Below are positions 27,901 through 36,382 of a DNA stretch of 64,000 nt, one piece after another. The number at the start of each line of letters is the position of its first letter. Positions within the stretch are counted from its first letter, which is position 1. This DNA comes from Palsa-360 sp963719875 (GTDB lineage: Bacteria; Acidobacteriota; Terriglobia; Acidiferrales; UBA7541): contig CAVRDJ010000002.1 of assembly GCA_963719875.1 (NCBI GenBank), forward strand, positions 1,426,001 through 1,490,000. The letters run 5' to 3'. The translations under genes were made by a program, and so were the position numbers. The notes beneath the pieces are model-generated. The model saw only the letters and a program-made list of their open reading frames with translations. It had not been told where the DNA came from and did not search any database.

Positions 27901-28623
27901 ATGGCGACTTCGGCTCTAATGATTCAAACGGTTTATCAGGACGTGCTGGCCAACTACCTGATTTCCATGGCGCGCACAGTGGAAAGCAGCGTGGGATGCG
28001 CGCTCGACTCTTTGCTGCGTCCCAATCTGGAGGCAGCGGCGGAGCTTTCGAGCAAAGTATTTCTGGTGGAACCGCGCGTCAACGAAATGGAAATATTGAT
28101 CGACGACCATGCCGTCCGGATGCTGCGAACCGGGCTGCTCGATGATGAGGAAGTCCGCCGCGTCGTCGCCTCCCAAAAAATTGCCAACGACCTCGAACGC
28201 ATCGGCGACCTGGCCGTCAACATTTCCGAGCGCGTGATTTCGCTGGCGGGAATGAAGGTTACCGAGACGCCCCGGGATCTCGAACCGATGGCCGGCGCCG
28301 TCCGCGCAATGTTGGGCCGCAGCCTGGGCGCGCTGATTTTTCGCAATGTGGTACTCGCTTCGGAAGTGCTTGAGGCGGACGATGTGGTGGATCGCTACCG
28401 CGATCAGATCTTCGAGTACCTGCTTACCAGGATGACCCAAGATTCCCGCCAGGCTGCTCCGCAACTTCAATTCGTCCTGGCCACGCGATATCTCGAGCGC
28501 ATTGCAGATCACTCCACAAATATTGCGGAGGACATTATTTTTTGGGTTCGGGGCCTTGACGTGCGTCACGGGCGCACGCGGATAGGCGTCGAAGAAGCCA
28601 ACTATCCGGAAAAAAGAAATTAA
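27901..28623 (+). CDS. phoU: Phosphate signalling protein PhoU (copy 1)
   Basis: 240 residues from ATG 27901 with a GGAAGG/GGGG-rich binding site before it. Two tandem three-helix PhoU repeats: VNEMEILIDDHAVRMLRTGL and ASQKIANDLERIGDLAVNIS in the first, RYRDQIFEYLLTRMTQDSRQ and ATRYLERIADHSTNIAEDII in the second. The E/D-rich sites on each repeat bind metal clusters. PhoU links the Pst transporter to PhoR and shuts the system off when phosphate is plentiful. This copy stands between phoR and pstS, while another lies after pstB. The C-terminus has an extra 20-residue basic tail. Confidence 0.9.
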   Translation: MATSALMIQTVYQDVLANYLISMARTVESSVGCALDSLLRPNLEAAAELSSKVFLVEPRVNEMEILIDDHAVRMLRTGLLDDEEVRRVVASQKIANDLERIGDLAVNISERVISLAGMKVTETPRDLEPMAGAVRAMLGRSLGALIFRNVVLASEVLEADDVVDRYRDQIFEYLLTRMTQDSRQAAPQLQFVLATRYLERIADHSTNIAEDIIFWVRGLDVRHGRTRIGVEEANYPEKRN

Positions 28624-28679
28624 TTTGCGCTGCAAAATTTTGGCGGAAAACAACGGCCTTCGTGTTGCAACCCCACCCT

Positions 28680-28706
28680 GGGCCGGCGCTCCCCTGGCGT
28701 CGGCCC
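28680..28706. other. Stem-loop between phoU and pstS
   Basis: GGGCCGGCGC and GCGTCGGCCC pair over ten bases with one G-U pair around a 7-base loop. No T run follows, so it is not a standard terminator; it may limit read-through or protect the upstream mRNA. Confidence 0.4.
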
Positions 28707-28782
28707 ATCCTCCCTGCCTTGGAGCTGTCAGATAATAAAGGAGTTATAGAGATTCGCCGATTTTATGCCGGCCTTACTTCCT

Positions 28783-28800
28783 TGTAACACAGGTGTAACA
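28783..28800 (+). promoter_or_regulatory. Probable Pho box upstream of pstS
   Basis: Perfect direct repeat TGTAACA at 28783-28789 and 28794-28800, exactly 11 bp apart as in PhoB sites. Ten bases downstream CAGAAT (28810-28815) could be the -10 element, the usual spacing where PhoB replaces the -35 contact. Confidence 0.6.
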
Positions 28801-28839
28801 ATTCGGCGTCAGAATCTCACCAGACTTCCAGGAGAAACT

Positions 28840-29862
28840 ATGCGAATTCTAAAAGTGCTTAGCCTGCTTGCGGTTCTGTTGATGGTGGCCACGTTTGCCA
28901 CTGCCGCAGGGCAAGTCTTGTTGAACGCCGCCGGCGCGACGTTTCCCTACCCGATTTATTCCAAGTGGTTCGATCTGTATCACACTTCCCATTCCAACGT
29001 GCAAATCAATTATCAATCCATCGGTTCCGGCGGGGGAATCCGCCAATTGCTCGATAAAACGGTAGATTTCGGTGCGTCCGACGGCCCGATGAACGACGAT
29101 CAGCTCAAGCAAGCCAGTGTGCCGATCATGCACTTTCCAACGGTATTGGGCGCCGCGATTCCCAGCTATAATGTTCCTGGGGTGCAAGGCGACCTGAATT
29201 TTACGCCGGAGGCGCTGTCCGGTATTTTCCTTGGGAAGGTCACTAAGTGGAACGATCCGGCGATCGCCTCGGCCAACCCCGGCATGAAACTGCCGGGCGA
29301 CGACATTGTGGTCGTGCATCGCTCGGACGGCAGCGGCACTTCCTACATCTGGACCGATTACCTTTCCAAGGTGAGCCCCGAATGGCAGTCGAAGGTGGGC
29401 AAAGGGACGTCCGTGAACTGGCCCGTTGGGCTGGGCGGGAAAGGGAACGAGGGAGTATCCGCACTGGTTCAGCAGACGCCGGGCGCACTTGGCTACATCG
29501 AGCTGATTTACGCGATTCAGAACAAACTGCCTTACGGAAAAGTGAAGAATTCCTCGGGCGCGTTTGTGAAGGCGGACCTTGCCAGTGTTTCGGCGGCTGC
29601 GGCTGCTACGGCGAAGTTTATTCCCGACGATTTCCGCGTCTCGATCACGAATCCGGAAGGGAAAGCGGCCTACCCGATCGCCAGCTTCACTTGGCTGCTG
29701 ATTCCCTCGAAGTTTAGCGATGCGGCGAAGCGCGATGTGGTAAAGGATTTCCTGAAGTGGGCGCTGACCGACGGGCAGCAGTATGCCGAGGCCTTGTCGT
29801 ACGCGAAGCTGCCGAAGGAAGTCGTCGCCAAGGAAATGAAAGCGATCGCGCAGATTCAGTAA
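28840..29862 (+). CDS. pstS: Phosphate-binding periplasmic protein PstS
   Basis: 340 residues. GGAG lies five bases before ATG 28840. Signal peptide (VLSLLAVLLMVATFATAAG), then the PstS binding fold: NAAGATFPYPIYSKWFD, INYQSIGSGGGIRQLL, DFGASDGPMNDDQL and RSDGSGTSYIWTDYL. The serine, aspartate and arginine residues in these blocks hold the phosphate ion in known PstS structures. It delivers phosphate to the PstCAB importer encoded directly downstream. It has its own Pho box candidate, in keeping with the high level of binding protein that such systems need. Confidence 0.95.
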   Translation: MRILKVLSLLAVLLMVATFATAAGQVLLNAAGATFPYPIYSKWFDLYHTSHSNVQINYQSIGSGGGIRQLLDKTVDFGASDGPMNDDQLKQASVPIMHFPTVLGAAIPSYNVPGVQGDLNFTPEALSGIFLGKVTKWNDPAIASANPGMKLPGDDIVVVHRSDGSGTSYIWTDYLSKVSPEWQSKVGKGTSVNWPVGLGGKGNEGVSALVQQTPGALGYIELIYAIQNKLPYGKVKNSSGAFVKADLASVSAAAAATAKFIPDDFRVSITNPEGKAAYPIASFTWLLIPSKFSDAAKRDVVKDFLKWALTDGQQYAEALSYAKLPKEVVAKEMKAIAQIQ

Positions 29863-29893
29863 TGGTTTGAACAGGGAAGGCGAACAGACCGAA

Positions 29894-30883
29894 ATGGCCA
29901 CGACACCGAACGCGGCGACGCCGGCGGATTTCACGGGAGAATCCCGGTCGTTGCTGCGCCGCTTGACGGGGCCGGACGAAATCGCGCATCTCATCACACT
30001 GATTGCGGCGGCGGCGCTTCTGCTGATTGCGGCCCTTCTGGTGTATCAGCTCTGGGTGCTTTCGGCGGAATCGCGGACCAAGTTCGGATGGAGTTTCTTC
30101 ATTACCAAAACCTGGGATCCGGTCGCCGGCGATTTCGGCGCGCTGCCCTTCATTTACGGAACGCTTGTGACTTCGGCGGTCGCGTTATTCATCGCGGTTC
30201 CTCTCGGTGTGGGGGCGGCTATTTTTCTGGCTGAGCTGGCGCCCCCCAGGCTGTCTTCTTCCCTGACGTTTGTCAGCGATTTGCTCGCGGCCGTCCCGAG
30301 CGTGATTTACGGATTGCTCGGTGTGTTTCTGCTGGTGCCGGTGATGCGGACCATCGTTCAGCCGGCGCTGAAGAAAACGCTGGGATTCCTGCCTCTGTTC
30401 CAGGGGCCCGCCTACGGAATTGGTTTTCTGACGGCGGGGATCGTGCTCGCCGTTATGATCGTTCCGTTTGTGCTTTCGGTGTCGCGCGAAGTACTCCTTG
30501 CGGTCCCGCGCGACCAGCGCGAGGCGGCGCTGGCGCTGGGTGCAACCAAGTGGGAGTCCACTTGGAAGGTGGTTGTGCCGGCGGCGAGGATCGGGATTTT
30601 CGGTTCCGTGTTCCTCGCGCTCGCGCGCGCACTGGGCGAAACCATGGCCGTCACGATGGTCATCGGCAACAATCCCAGAGTTGCCGCGTCGCTTTTTTCA
30701 CCGGGGTATTCCATCGCGTCGGTGCTGGCCAATGAATTTTCCGAAGCCACGGGCAATTTGTATTTGAGCGCCCTGATTGAACTCGGCCTGGTGCTATTTT
30801 TGCTGACTTTTGTTTTGAATGGGCTCGCGCGTCTCTTGATCCTGATCACGACGGCGCGCGGCAGCGGGGTGCTCCCCACATGA
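29894..30883 (+). CDS. pstC: Phosphate ABC transporter permease PstC
   Basis: 329 residues from ATG 29894; the in-frame start at 29867 is possible but only 4 bp from the pstS stop. Six membrane helices, first at about residues 36-58 (ITLIAAAALLLIAALLVYQL). The ABC permease loop is present: EVLLAVPRDQREAALALGAT, KWESTWKVVVPAA and LARALGETMAVTMVIGN. The conserved arginine and glutamate in this region are typical for PstC. It overlaps pstA by ATGA, so the subunits are made in a fixed ratio. Confidence 0.93.
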   Translation: MATTPNAATPADFTGESRSLLRRLTGPDEIAHLITLIAAAALLLIAALLVYQLWVLSAESRTKFGWSFFITKTWDPVAGDFGALPFIYGTLVTSAVALFIAVPLGVGAAIFLAELAPPRLSSSLTFVSDLLAAVPSVIYGLLGVFLLVPVMRTIVQPALKKTLGFLPLFQGPAYGIGFLTAGIVLAVMIVPFVLSVSREVLLAVPRDQREAALALGATKWESTWKVVVPAARIGIFGSVFLALARALGETMAVTMVIGNNPRVAASLFSPGYSIASVLANEFSEATGNLYLSALIELGLVLFLLTFVLNGLARLLILITTARGSGVLPT

Positions 30884-31731
30884 GCGCGCGGCTGGCGTGG
30901 AGAAAATCGCTCAATGTGGTCATGCTCTCGCTCACGGGACTGTGCGCGTTGCTCACTGTTTCGGCCCTGTTTTTTATTCTGGGCTACCTGATCTGGAATG
31001 GCGGAAAGGATTTGTCCTGGAGTTTCTTGACGCATCTGCCTGCACCGGTCGGCGAAGCGGGCGGAGGCATGGCCAATGCCATCTTGGGCAGTTTGAAACT
31101 TTTGTTGCTCGCGGCGCTGTTCGGCGTTCCCATCGGGCTTTTGGGCGGCGTGTATCTTGCGGAATTTGGCGGCAGGACAGTGCCGTTCCTGGTGCGGTAC
31201 ACGGCGGACCTGATGAACGGTGTGCCGTCGATCATCATGGGCATCTTTGCGTACGCCCTGGTCGTGATGCCCATGCATCACTTCTCGACCCTGGCGGGCG
31301 GAATCGCTTTGGCGATCATGGTGATCCCTACGGTGTTGCGCAACACCGAGAGCTTTTTGCGAGATGTGCCGAGCTCCTTGCGCGAGGGCTCTTTTGCGCT
31401 GGGAGCCAACAAATGGCGTATGATCGCCACGGTCGTGCTGCCGGCCGCTTCGCGCGGCATAATGACCGGCGTTTTGCTGGCTCTGGCGCGCGTCGCGGGA
31501 GAAACAGCGCCGCTTCTGTTCACCGCGTTTGGCAATCGCTACTGGAGCCCCGGTTGGATGCAGCCAACGTCGTCGCTTCCGGTTATTATTTATACCTACG
31601 CCACCGGTCCGTATGAAGACTGGCACCGGCAGGCATGGGCGGCGGGACTCGTCCTGCTCGGCTTGGTGCTGGTGACGAACATTTTGGTCCGCGCGTTTTT
31701 GACGCGTGGGACCGCGTATGAGAGGACCTGA
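30880..31731 (+). CDS. pstA: Phosphate ABC transporter permease PstA
   Basis: 283 residues. The ATG is in an ATGA overlap with the pstC stop. Six helices, first at about 15-40; the cytoplasmic ABC loop is SLREGSFALGANKWRMIATV followed by VLPAASRGIMTGVLLALARV and AGETAPLLFTAFGN, the usual PstA signature. Together with PstC it forms the channel. The stop is two bases before pstB, so translation is probably coupled. Confidence 0.94.
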   Translation: MSARLAWRKSLNVVMLSLTGLCALLTVSALFFILGYLIWNGGKDLSWSFLTHLPAPVGEAGGGMANAILGSLKLLLLAALFGVPIGLLGGVYLAEFGGRTVPFLVRYTADLMNGVPSIIMGIFAYALVVMPMHHFSTLAGGIALAIMVIPTVLRNTESFLRDVPSSLREGSFALGANKWRMIATVVLPAASRGIMTGVLLALARVAGETAPLLFTAFGNRYWSPGWMQPTSSLPVIIYTYATGPYEDWHRQAWAAGLVLLGLVLVTNILVRAFLTRGTAYERT

Positions 31732-31733
31732 CG

Positions 31734-32582
31734 ATGAGCTCCGCCTTCCCGCTCATGGCGAATTCGGGGGTTTCCGCAGCAGCCACGTCCGCAGACAAGA
31801 CGTTTGCCCATACTCCCGCCATGTCCACATCCGGCGCCAACACGCTGCGCATGAAAGTCACGAAGCTCAATTTCTACTATGGCAAAAACCACGCCCTGCA
31901 TAATGTGTCGATGGACGTGGCCACCAACAAAGTGACGGCGATGATCGGGCCCTCGGGCTGCGGCAAATCTACCTTATTGCGAACGCTGAACCGCATGCAC
32001 GAAACGCTCCGCCATACGCGCCTGGAGGGGGAAATTGCCCTGGATGGCGTGAATATCCTTACGCTGGATGTCACCAAGCTGCGCCGCATGGTGGGCATGG
32101 TGTTTCAGAAGCCCAATCCGTTTCCCAAATCGATCTACGAAAATGTGGCGTACGGCCTGCGGATTAACGGGCACAAGGGACGCCTGGACGATGCCGTGGA
32201 GAAGAGCCTGCGCCGCGCCGCTCTGTGGGAAGAAGTGAAGGACAAGCTCCAGAAGTCCGCCTACGCGCTCTCCGGGGGCCAACAGCAGCGGTTGTGCATC
32301 GCCAGGGCGCTGGCGGTCGATCCCGAGGTGCTTTTGCTCGATGAGCCGTGCTCCGCGCTCGACCCGGTGAATACAGCGAAGATCGAGGAGTTGCTGTTCG
32401 AATTGAAGCCGACCTGCACCCTGGTGATCGTCACCCACAACATGCAGCAGGCGGCCCGCGTCAGCGATTCCACCGCTTTCATACTGAATGGCGATCTGAT
32501 CGAGTTTTCACCGACGGGGCATATGTTTACCACGCCTTCGGATCCCCGCACCGAGGCGTACATCACCGGCCGCTTCGGATGA
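31734..32582 (+). CDS. pstB: Phosphate ABC transporter ATPase PstB
   Basis: 282 residues. Walker A GPSGCGKST (about residues 72-80), Q-loop in GMVFQKPNPFPKSIYEN, signature LSGGQQQRLCIARALAVDP, Walker B VLLLDEPCSALDP and switch histidine in VIVTHNMQQ. The family core starts near MKVTKLNFYYGKNHAL at about residue 40, so the alanine/serine-rich N-terminal extension is unusual; starts at 31821 (ATG) or 31851 (ATG) would give a normal length. It powers phosphate uptake by PstC/PstA. Confidence 0.95.
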   Translation: MSSAFPLMANSGVSAAATSADKTFAHTPAMSTSGANTLRMKVTKLNFYYGKNHALHNVSMDVATNKVTAMIGPSGCGKSTLLRTLNRMHETLRHTRLEGEIALDGVNILTLDVTKLRRMVGMVFQKPNPFPKSIYENVAYGLRINGHKGRLDDAVEKSLRRAALWEEVKDKLQKSAYALSGGQQQRLCIARALAVDPEVLLLDEPCSALDPVNTAKIEELLFELKPTCTLVIVTHNMQQAARVSDSTAFILNGDLIEFSPTGHMFTTPSDPRTEAYITGRFG

Positions 32583-32636
32583 GGATTGTTGCGACATCCT
32601 GAACGATGTACTCTTTGCTGGGGAGAGGCGTAGAGA

Positions 32637-33308
32637 ATGGAACGTCATTTCGAGCGCGATTTGGAAGAGCTGAAAGAACGGCTGCTGTGGATGGGCAGCC
32701 TCGCCGAGCGAGCCGTGCACCAGGCGGTTCATTCGGTGCTCGATGCGGACGAATTGCTTGCGCAGACCGTGCTTCGGGAAGAGAACGCCATCAACGAGCT
32801 GCAGATTGAGATCGACGACCGCGTCGTGCAATTACTCGCCCTGCAACAGCTCATGGCCGCCGATCTCCGCTTTGTTCTGGCCATTGCCCGGATTAACAAC
32901 GATCTCGAGCGAATCGGCGACCAGGCGGTGAACATCGCGCAATCGGCGACGCGCATCGTGCGCCATCCGCGCGTCAAGCCGTACGTCGATCTTCCGCGGA
33001 TGAGCGAGCTGGCCGAAAAAATGATGCGCGACAGCCTCGATTCGCTGGTACGCCGCGACATTGAGTTGGCCCGCTCGGTGCTCTCCCGCGACGACCAGGC
33101 GGACCAGCTCCGCGACCAAATCTTCCGTGAATTGCTCAGCTACATGATGGGCGACTCTTCCGTCGTATTTCCCGCGTTTGAGCTGATCCTGGTGGCCAAA
33201 AACCTGGAACGCATCGCCGACCACGCCACGAATGTTGCCGAGGACGTGATCTATATGGTCGCGGGAAGCGACGTGCGCCATCCCGCGGTGGACCGAAATC
33301 CCGCCTGA
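32637..33308 (+). CDS. phoU: Phosphate signalling protein PhoU (copy 2)
   Basis: 223 residues; GAGAGG lies before ATG 32637. Typical PhoU pattern with two repeats: MERHFERDLEELKERLLWMG, ARINNDLERIGDQAVNIAQS, LRDQIFRELLSYMMGDSSVV and VAKNLERIADHATNVAEDVI. It is in the classical place after pstB and closer to standard PhoU than copy 1. Having two PhoU proteins in one block suggests that one may serve PhoR/Pst and the other another partner or a fine-tuning role; this is inference. Confidence 0.93.
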   Translation: MERHFERDLEELKERLLWMGSLAERAVHQAVHSVLDADELLAQTVLREENAINELQIEIDDRVVQLLALQQLMAADLRFVLAIARINNDLERIGDQAVNIAQSATRIVRHPRVKPYVDLPRMSELAEKMMRDSLDSLVRRDIELARSVLSRDDQADQLRDQIFRELLSYMMGDSSVVFPAFELILVAKNLERIADHATNVAEDVIYMVAGSDVRHPAVDRNPA

Positions 33309-33404
33309 GCCACGGACCGCACGCTCTGGTAGAAGCTCTACCGCCTCGCCGCCACACAATTTAAGCCCGAGGCCCAACCCGGGTGCCTCCGTGTTCTCGG
33401 TTTT

Positions 33405-33463
33405 CTCTGTGTCCTCTGTGTTTAAGTTTTTCCGGAAGGCCCTCAACACAGAGGGTACAGAGA
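33405..33463. repeat. Inverted repeat of the 'CTCTGTGTCCTCTGTGTT' type
   Basis: CTCTGTGTCCTCTGTGTT pairs imperfectly with AACACAGAGGGTACAGAG across a 23-base centre. Sequences of this kind, translating as TEDTEK/ENTE in one frame, are common dispersed repeats in several phyla. It lies between phoU and the convergent CapA-like gene; small ORFs that overlap it are not genes. Confidence 0.6.
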
Positions 33464-33547
33464 CGCCAGCCTTTGTTGATCTCGGTTTTTAGTCTGCGAT
33501 TTACGGCAGGTCGAACCAAAAGCCCCACCCCTGCGTCACCCGCCTCG

Positions 33548-34780
33548 TTATGGATTTTCACCCTTCAGACGAATCTCCGCCGTGTCGCCTTTCACCTCGA
33601 CCGTCGTACCGAACGGCTTCGAGGCATCCGCCAACCGCTCGAGAATGTAAGTCGCTTTCCGGCCCGTGGCGGGCGCCGGCAAACCGCGCGTATCGAGGAA
33701 CTGGTTATTGGTGTACCCATTATGAATTTCGGGCTGGCCTTCGCCCACGTTGTTCATGGCGATCGGCCGGAATGAAACCGATTTCAGGTTCCTTCCCTGA
33801 AAGTCCACGTACGCGACCACGCTTTCCCAATTAATCGGTTCGTCCAGCGTATAAATTGAAGGCGGCACATTGTAGATAAAGTTGCCCAGATCGTAAAAAA
33901 TGGGCTTACCGCGATAAATCTCCACGCCGTGCAGCAGCGGCGCGCCGTGCATCACGATGATATCCGCCCCTGCGTCCACCTCCTGATGCACCCATTTCTT
34001 CAGCCAATCGTTTGGAGCCAACCGTTCCGGCAGGCCTTCCTCGAAAAGCGCCATGAACGGCCTGTGGCTGAAGACGTGGTTATGCTGGTACACGATCACG
34101 ATGTCGGCGTGCGCTCGCGCCTCACGAATACTCTGAAGAATGCGCTGCGCGTCCTCCGGATTTGGCGTGTTTCCGGGCTGATCGGGAAGCTCTTCGGTGG
34201 CCTCGTTCTGATTGTCGCCCGCTTCGATGCGGAGTTCATTCACACCCGGCCGATCCGCCGTGGCGCTTCCTCCGGGTGCAATTAGCCCTGAGGCGCTCGC
34301 CACCAGCGCAACCGTGCCCTTCGGCGTGTGCAGATAAGCAGGCGCAGTGGCTTCTTCCACCGTCTTTCCGGTTCCCGCATGAACGATCTTCCGGCTGTTC
34401 GCCTCGCGCAGCGTGTTTTGAAGGCCGGTGACCTTCAAATCGAATGCGTGGTTGTTCGACGTAGACAGCAAGTTGAAGCCGAACGTCGTCAGCGCATCGA
34501 GCGCTTCCGGCGGTGCCAGGAAACCCCTGCCTTCATTGACCGACTCTCCCTTTTCAACGACCGCAGCCTCAAAGTTGGTAAATTTCGCGTCCCCTTTTAG
34601 GAGCGATTGGATGGTCGGCACCGCCTCAGGCGCGGTCGCGCGGATATCCGACCGGATCATCGACTGGCCGGTCAAGGTAATCGTCATCACGGATGCCTGC
34701 GGCCAAACCGCCGCGCCCAACGCGAACGCAACCATTGGGCACGCCGCTGCCAGCACGAATCGGCTCGATATGATTCGCAT
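33548..34780 (-). CDS. CapA/PgsA-like metallophosphatase, secreted
   Basis: 410 residues from ATG 34780, preceded by GGGGGAA. Signal peptide (SRFVLAAACPMVAFALGAAV), then the CapA-family core: TITLTGQSMIRSDIR, FTNFEAAVVEKG, NHAFDLKVTGLQNTLREANS, VIVYQHNHVFSHRPF and DIIVMHGAPLLHGVEIYRGK with IFYDLGNFIY. In CapA/PgsA proteins these Asp, Asn and His residues form a calcineurin-like metal site, and some members act in poly-gamma-glutamate capsule making. No capB/capC genes are close, so a capsule role is not supported here. Confidence 0.82.
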   Translation of the reverse strand: MRIISSRFVLAAACPMVAFALGAAVWPQASVMTITLTGQSMIRSDIRATAPEAVPTIQSLLKGDAKFTNFEAAVVEKGESVNEGRGFLAPPEALDALTTFGFNLLSTSNNHAFDLKVTGLQNTLREANSRKIVHAGTGKTVEEATAPAYLHTPKGTVALVASASGLIAPGGSATADRPGVNELRIEAGDNQNEATEELPDQPGNTPNPEDAQRILQSIREARAHADIVIVYQHNHVFSHRPFMALFEEGLPERLAPNDWLKKWVHQEVDAGADIIVMHGAPLLHGVEIYRGKPIFYDLGNFIYNVPPSIYTLDEPINWESVVAYVDFQGRNLKSVSFRPIAMNNVGEGQPEIHNGYTNNQFLDTRGLPAPATGRKATYILERLADASKPFGTTVEVKGDTAEIRLKGENP

Positions 34781-34864
34781 GTGTGTTTCCCCCAAACCGC
34801 GATACGCGAAAACGCCGCGCTTTCTCAGGCGCGATGATAGTACCGCTTTGCGCGTTTCACAGCG

Positions 34865-35656
34865 CTACTTTGATTCGGGGGCGATGCGAGTTTCCAGGAG
34901 GCGGACAAACTCCGCGAGGTCCGGCGCGCTTACGTCCGAAACGGCCCAGAACTGGAAACCGCCGCGCGACCAACGAATCAGGTTGTAACCCTGCCGAGGC
35001 TCGATCGTTTGGGTGGGGCTCGATCCAGCCGCGTCCGGCCACACGAAGACATTGATGAAATGTTTTCGCCTCTGGTAGACCAGCGCAGCGACTTGGCGCC
35101 CTTCGACATAATCGAGACGCCCGCCAACCAGCGGAAAGCCGTCGCCTGCCAGATCTTCGACCGGCGGCGAGAAATCGAGCTTGCCGTCGAACCAGGGTTT
35201 CACGGTGTGTTGATCCGTGGAGGCAACATCCATCAGGTGGTTCGCTTCTAACGACCGCACGTGACTCGCGAAAACCTCCGCTGCAAGCCGCTGGTCACTC
35301 GAGGGTCCGCGCAGGCCGGGCAGCAATTGCCAAACCGTGACGGCGCACAAAGCGAGGACGGCAAAGGCACCGGCCCAACGCAAAAATTGAAACCCATGCC
35401 AGCCGCTCGCGCGTTCGGCGGCTTCTGGCGGAGTGGAGGCACCGAGTGAAGTTTGAATACGCTCCCGCAGCCCTTCCGGCGCGGCATATGCGAGCGAACC
35501 GCGCTGGAGCGCGGCGCGCACTGCCTGCTGCGTCTCGAGTTCCCGAGCGCATTCTGCGCAAACCTGCAAGTGCGTTTCCATCTCGATGGTGCGCGACAAA
35601 TCGAGTTCGCCATCCAGGTAGCCGGGAACAAAGCGTTGTGTCAGCTGGCAGCTCAC
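34865..35656 (-). CDS. Anti-sigma factor with zinc-finger (zf-HC2) domain
   Basis: 263 residues from GTG 35656, where AAGGAG lies seven bases upstream; a longer in-frame start overlaps the sigma gene. The N-terminus CQLTQRFVPGYLDGELDLSR … HLQVCAECARELE carries the H-x3-C-x2-C anti-sigma motif. One membrane helix follows near residue 90 (WAGAFAVLALCAVTVWQLLP), and the C-terminal 140 residues would be outside. It starts two bases after the stop of the ECF sigma gene at 35658, so it almost certainly holds that sigma factor inactive until an envelope signal arrives. Confidence 0.85.
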   Translation of the reverse strand: MSCQLTQRFVPGYLDGELDLSRTIEMETHLQVCAECARELETQQAVRAALQRGSLAYAAPEGLRERIQTSLGASTPPEAAERASGWHGFQFLRWAGAFAVLALCAVTVWQLLPGLRGPSSDQRLAAEVFASHVRSLEANHLMDVASTDQHTVKPWFDGKLDFSPPVEDLAGDGFPLVGGRLDYVEGRQVAALVYQRRKHFINVFVWPDAAGSSPTQTIEPRQGYNLIRWSRGGFQFWAVSDVSAPDLAEFVRLLETRIAPESK

Positions 35657-35657
35657 T

Positions 35658-36188
35658 TCACGACTCCTTACCGAGAGCGGCACCTAAGGACTGCCGCAAA
35701 CGCGCCCGCGCTCGCGCCAGACGCGACATCACGGTGCCCAGAGAAACCGACGCGACGTCGGCAATCTCTTTGTAGGACATTCCTTCGATCTCGCGCAGCA
35801 CCAGAACCTCGCGAAATATTTCCGGCAACTCCTCGAGCGCGCGATGCACAGTTTCCTTGTCGGCGCTCGCGAGCACCTGAAGTTCAGGATCGGCGCCGCA
35901 AGACGATTCGCTACTGTGAATCTCCTCGTCAAATTCCACGGCTAACTCGGGCGGCCGGTTCTGGTGCAGCCACGTGTAGCAGGTATTCCGCACGATCGTG
36001 AGCAGCCACGCCCGCATATTTCCACCCTGATAGCCATCGAAAAATCGGAACGCCCGCAAAAAGGCTTCCTGCGTCACGTCCTGCGCGTCCTGTTCGTTCC
36101 GCGTCAGCCAGCGCGCAAGGTTATACGCCGCGTCCAGATGAGGCAGGACGGCTTGCTCGAAGCGTTCGCGTGTTACTGCGCCTGGCAC
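35658..36188 (-). CDS. ECF RNA polymerase sigma factor
   Basis: 176 residues from GTG 36188. Region 2 contains HLDAAYNLARWLTRNEQDAQ, DVTQEAFLRAFRFFDGYQGG and NMRAWLLTIVRNTCYTWLHQ; region 4 contains LEELPEIFREVLVLREIEGM and SYKEIADVASVSLGTVMSRL. The arrangement sigma then zinc anti-sigma is the common ECF unit. It reads away from the Tat phosphoesterase gene at 36383, so the 194 bp between them may hold an autoregulated promoter. Confidence 0.9.
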   Translation of the reverse strand: MPGAVTRERFEQAVLPHLDAAYNLARWLTRNEQDAQDVTQEAFLRAFRFFDGYQGGNMRAWLLTIVRNTCYTWLHQNRPPELAVEFDEEIHSSESSCGADPELQVLASADKETVHRALEELPEIFREVLVLREIEGMSYKEIADVASVSLGTVMSRLARARARLRQSLGAALGKES

Positions 36189-36382
36189 TCTTGTGCGTCT
36201 CGCCGATCTCTAATCCGTTTTCTAATCTGGCACTAGTAAGACTGCGGCCGAGGCTTTTTTATTCCCGGCCATGAAATCGGCCATTTGCGGGGAATAAGCG
36301 CCGCCGGGGAAAGTCTTACATCCCGAAGGCCGCGTGCGGCAAGCATTCTACAGCCCACGCCCGCCGGAGGAGAAATAACATC

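Noticed and set aside
28680..28706. Stem-loop after phoU as a terminator
   Set aside because: No T run follows and there is one non-Watson-Crick pair; it is listed only as a stem-loop.
33361..33561. Small ORFs in the 'CTCTGTGTCCTCTGTG' repeat
   Set aside because: The peptides (TEDTEK/ENTE type) come from a dispersed DNA repeat and are not a gene.
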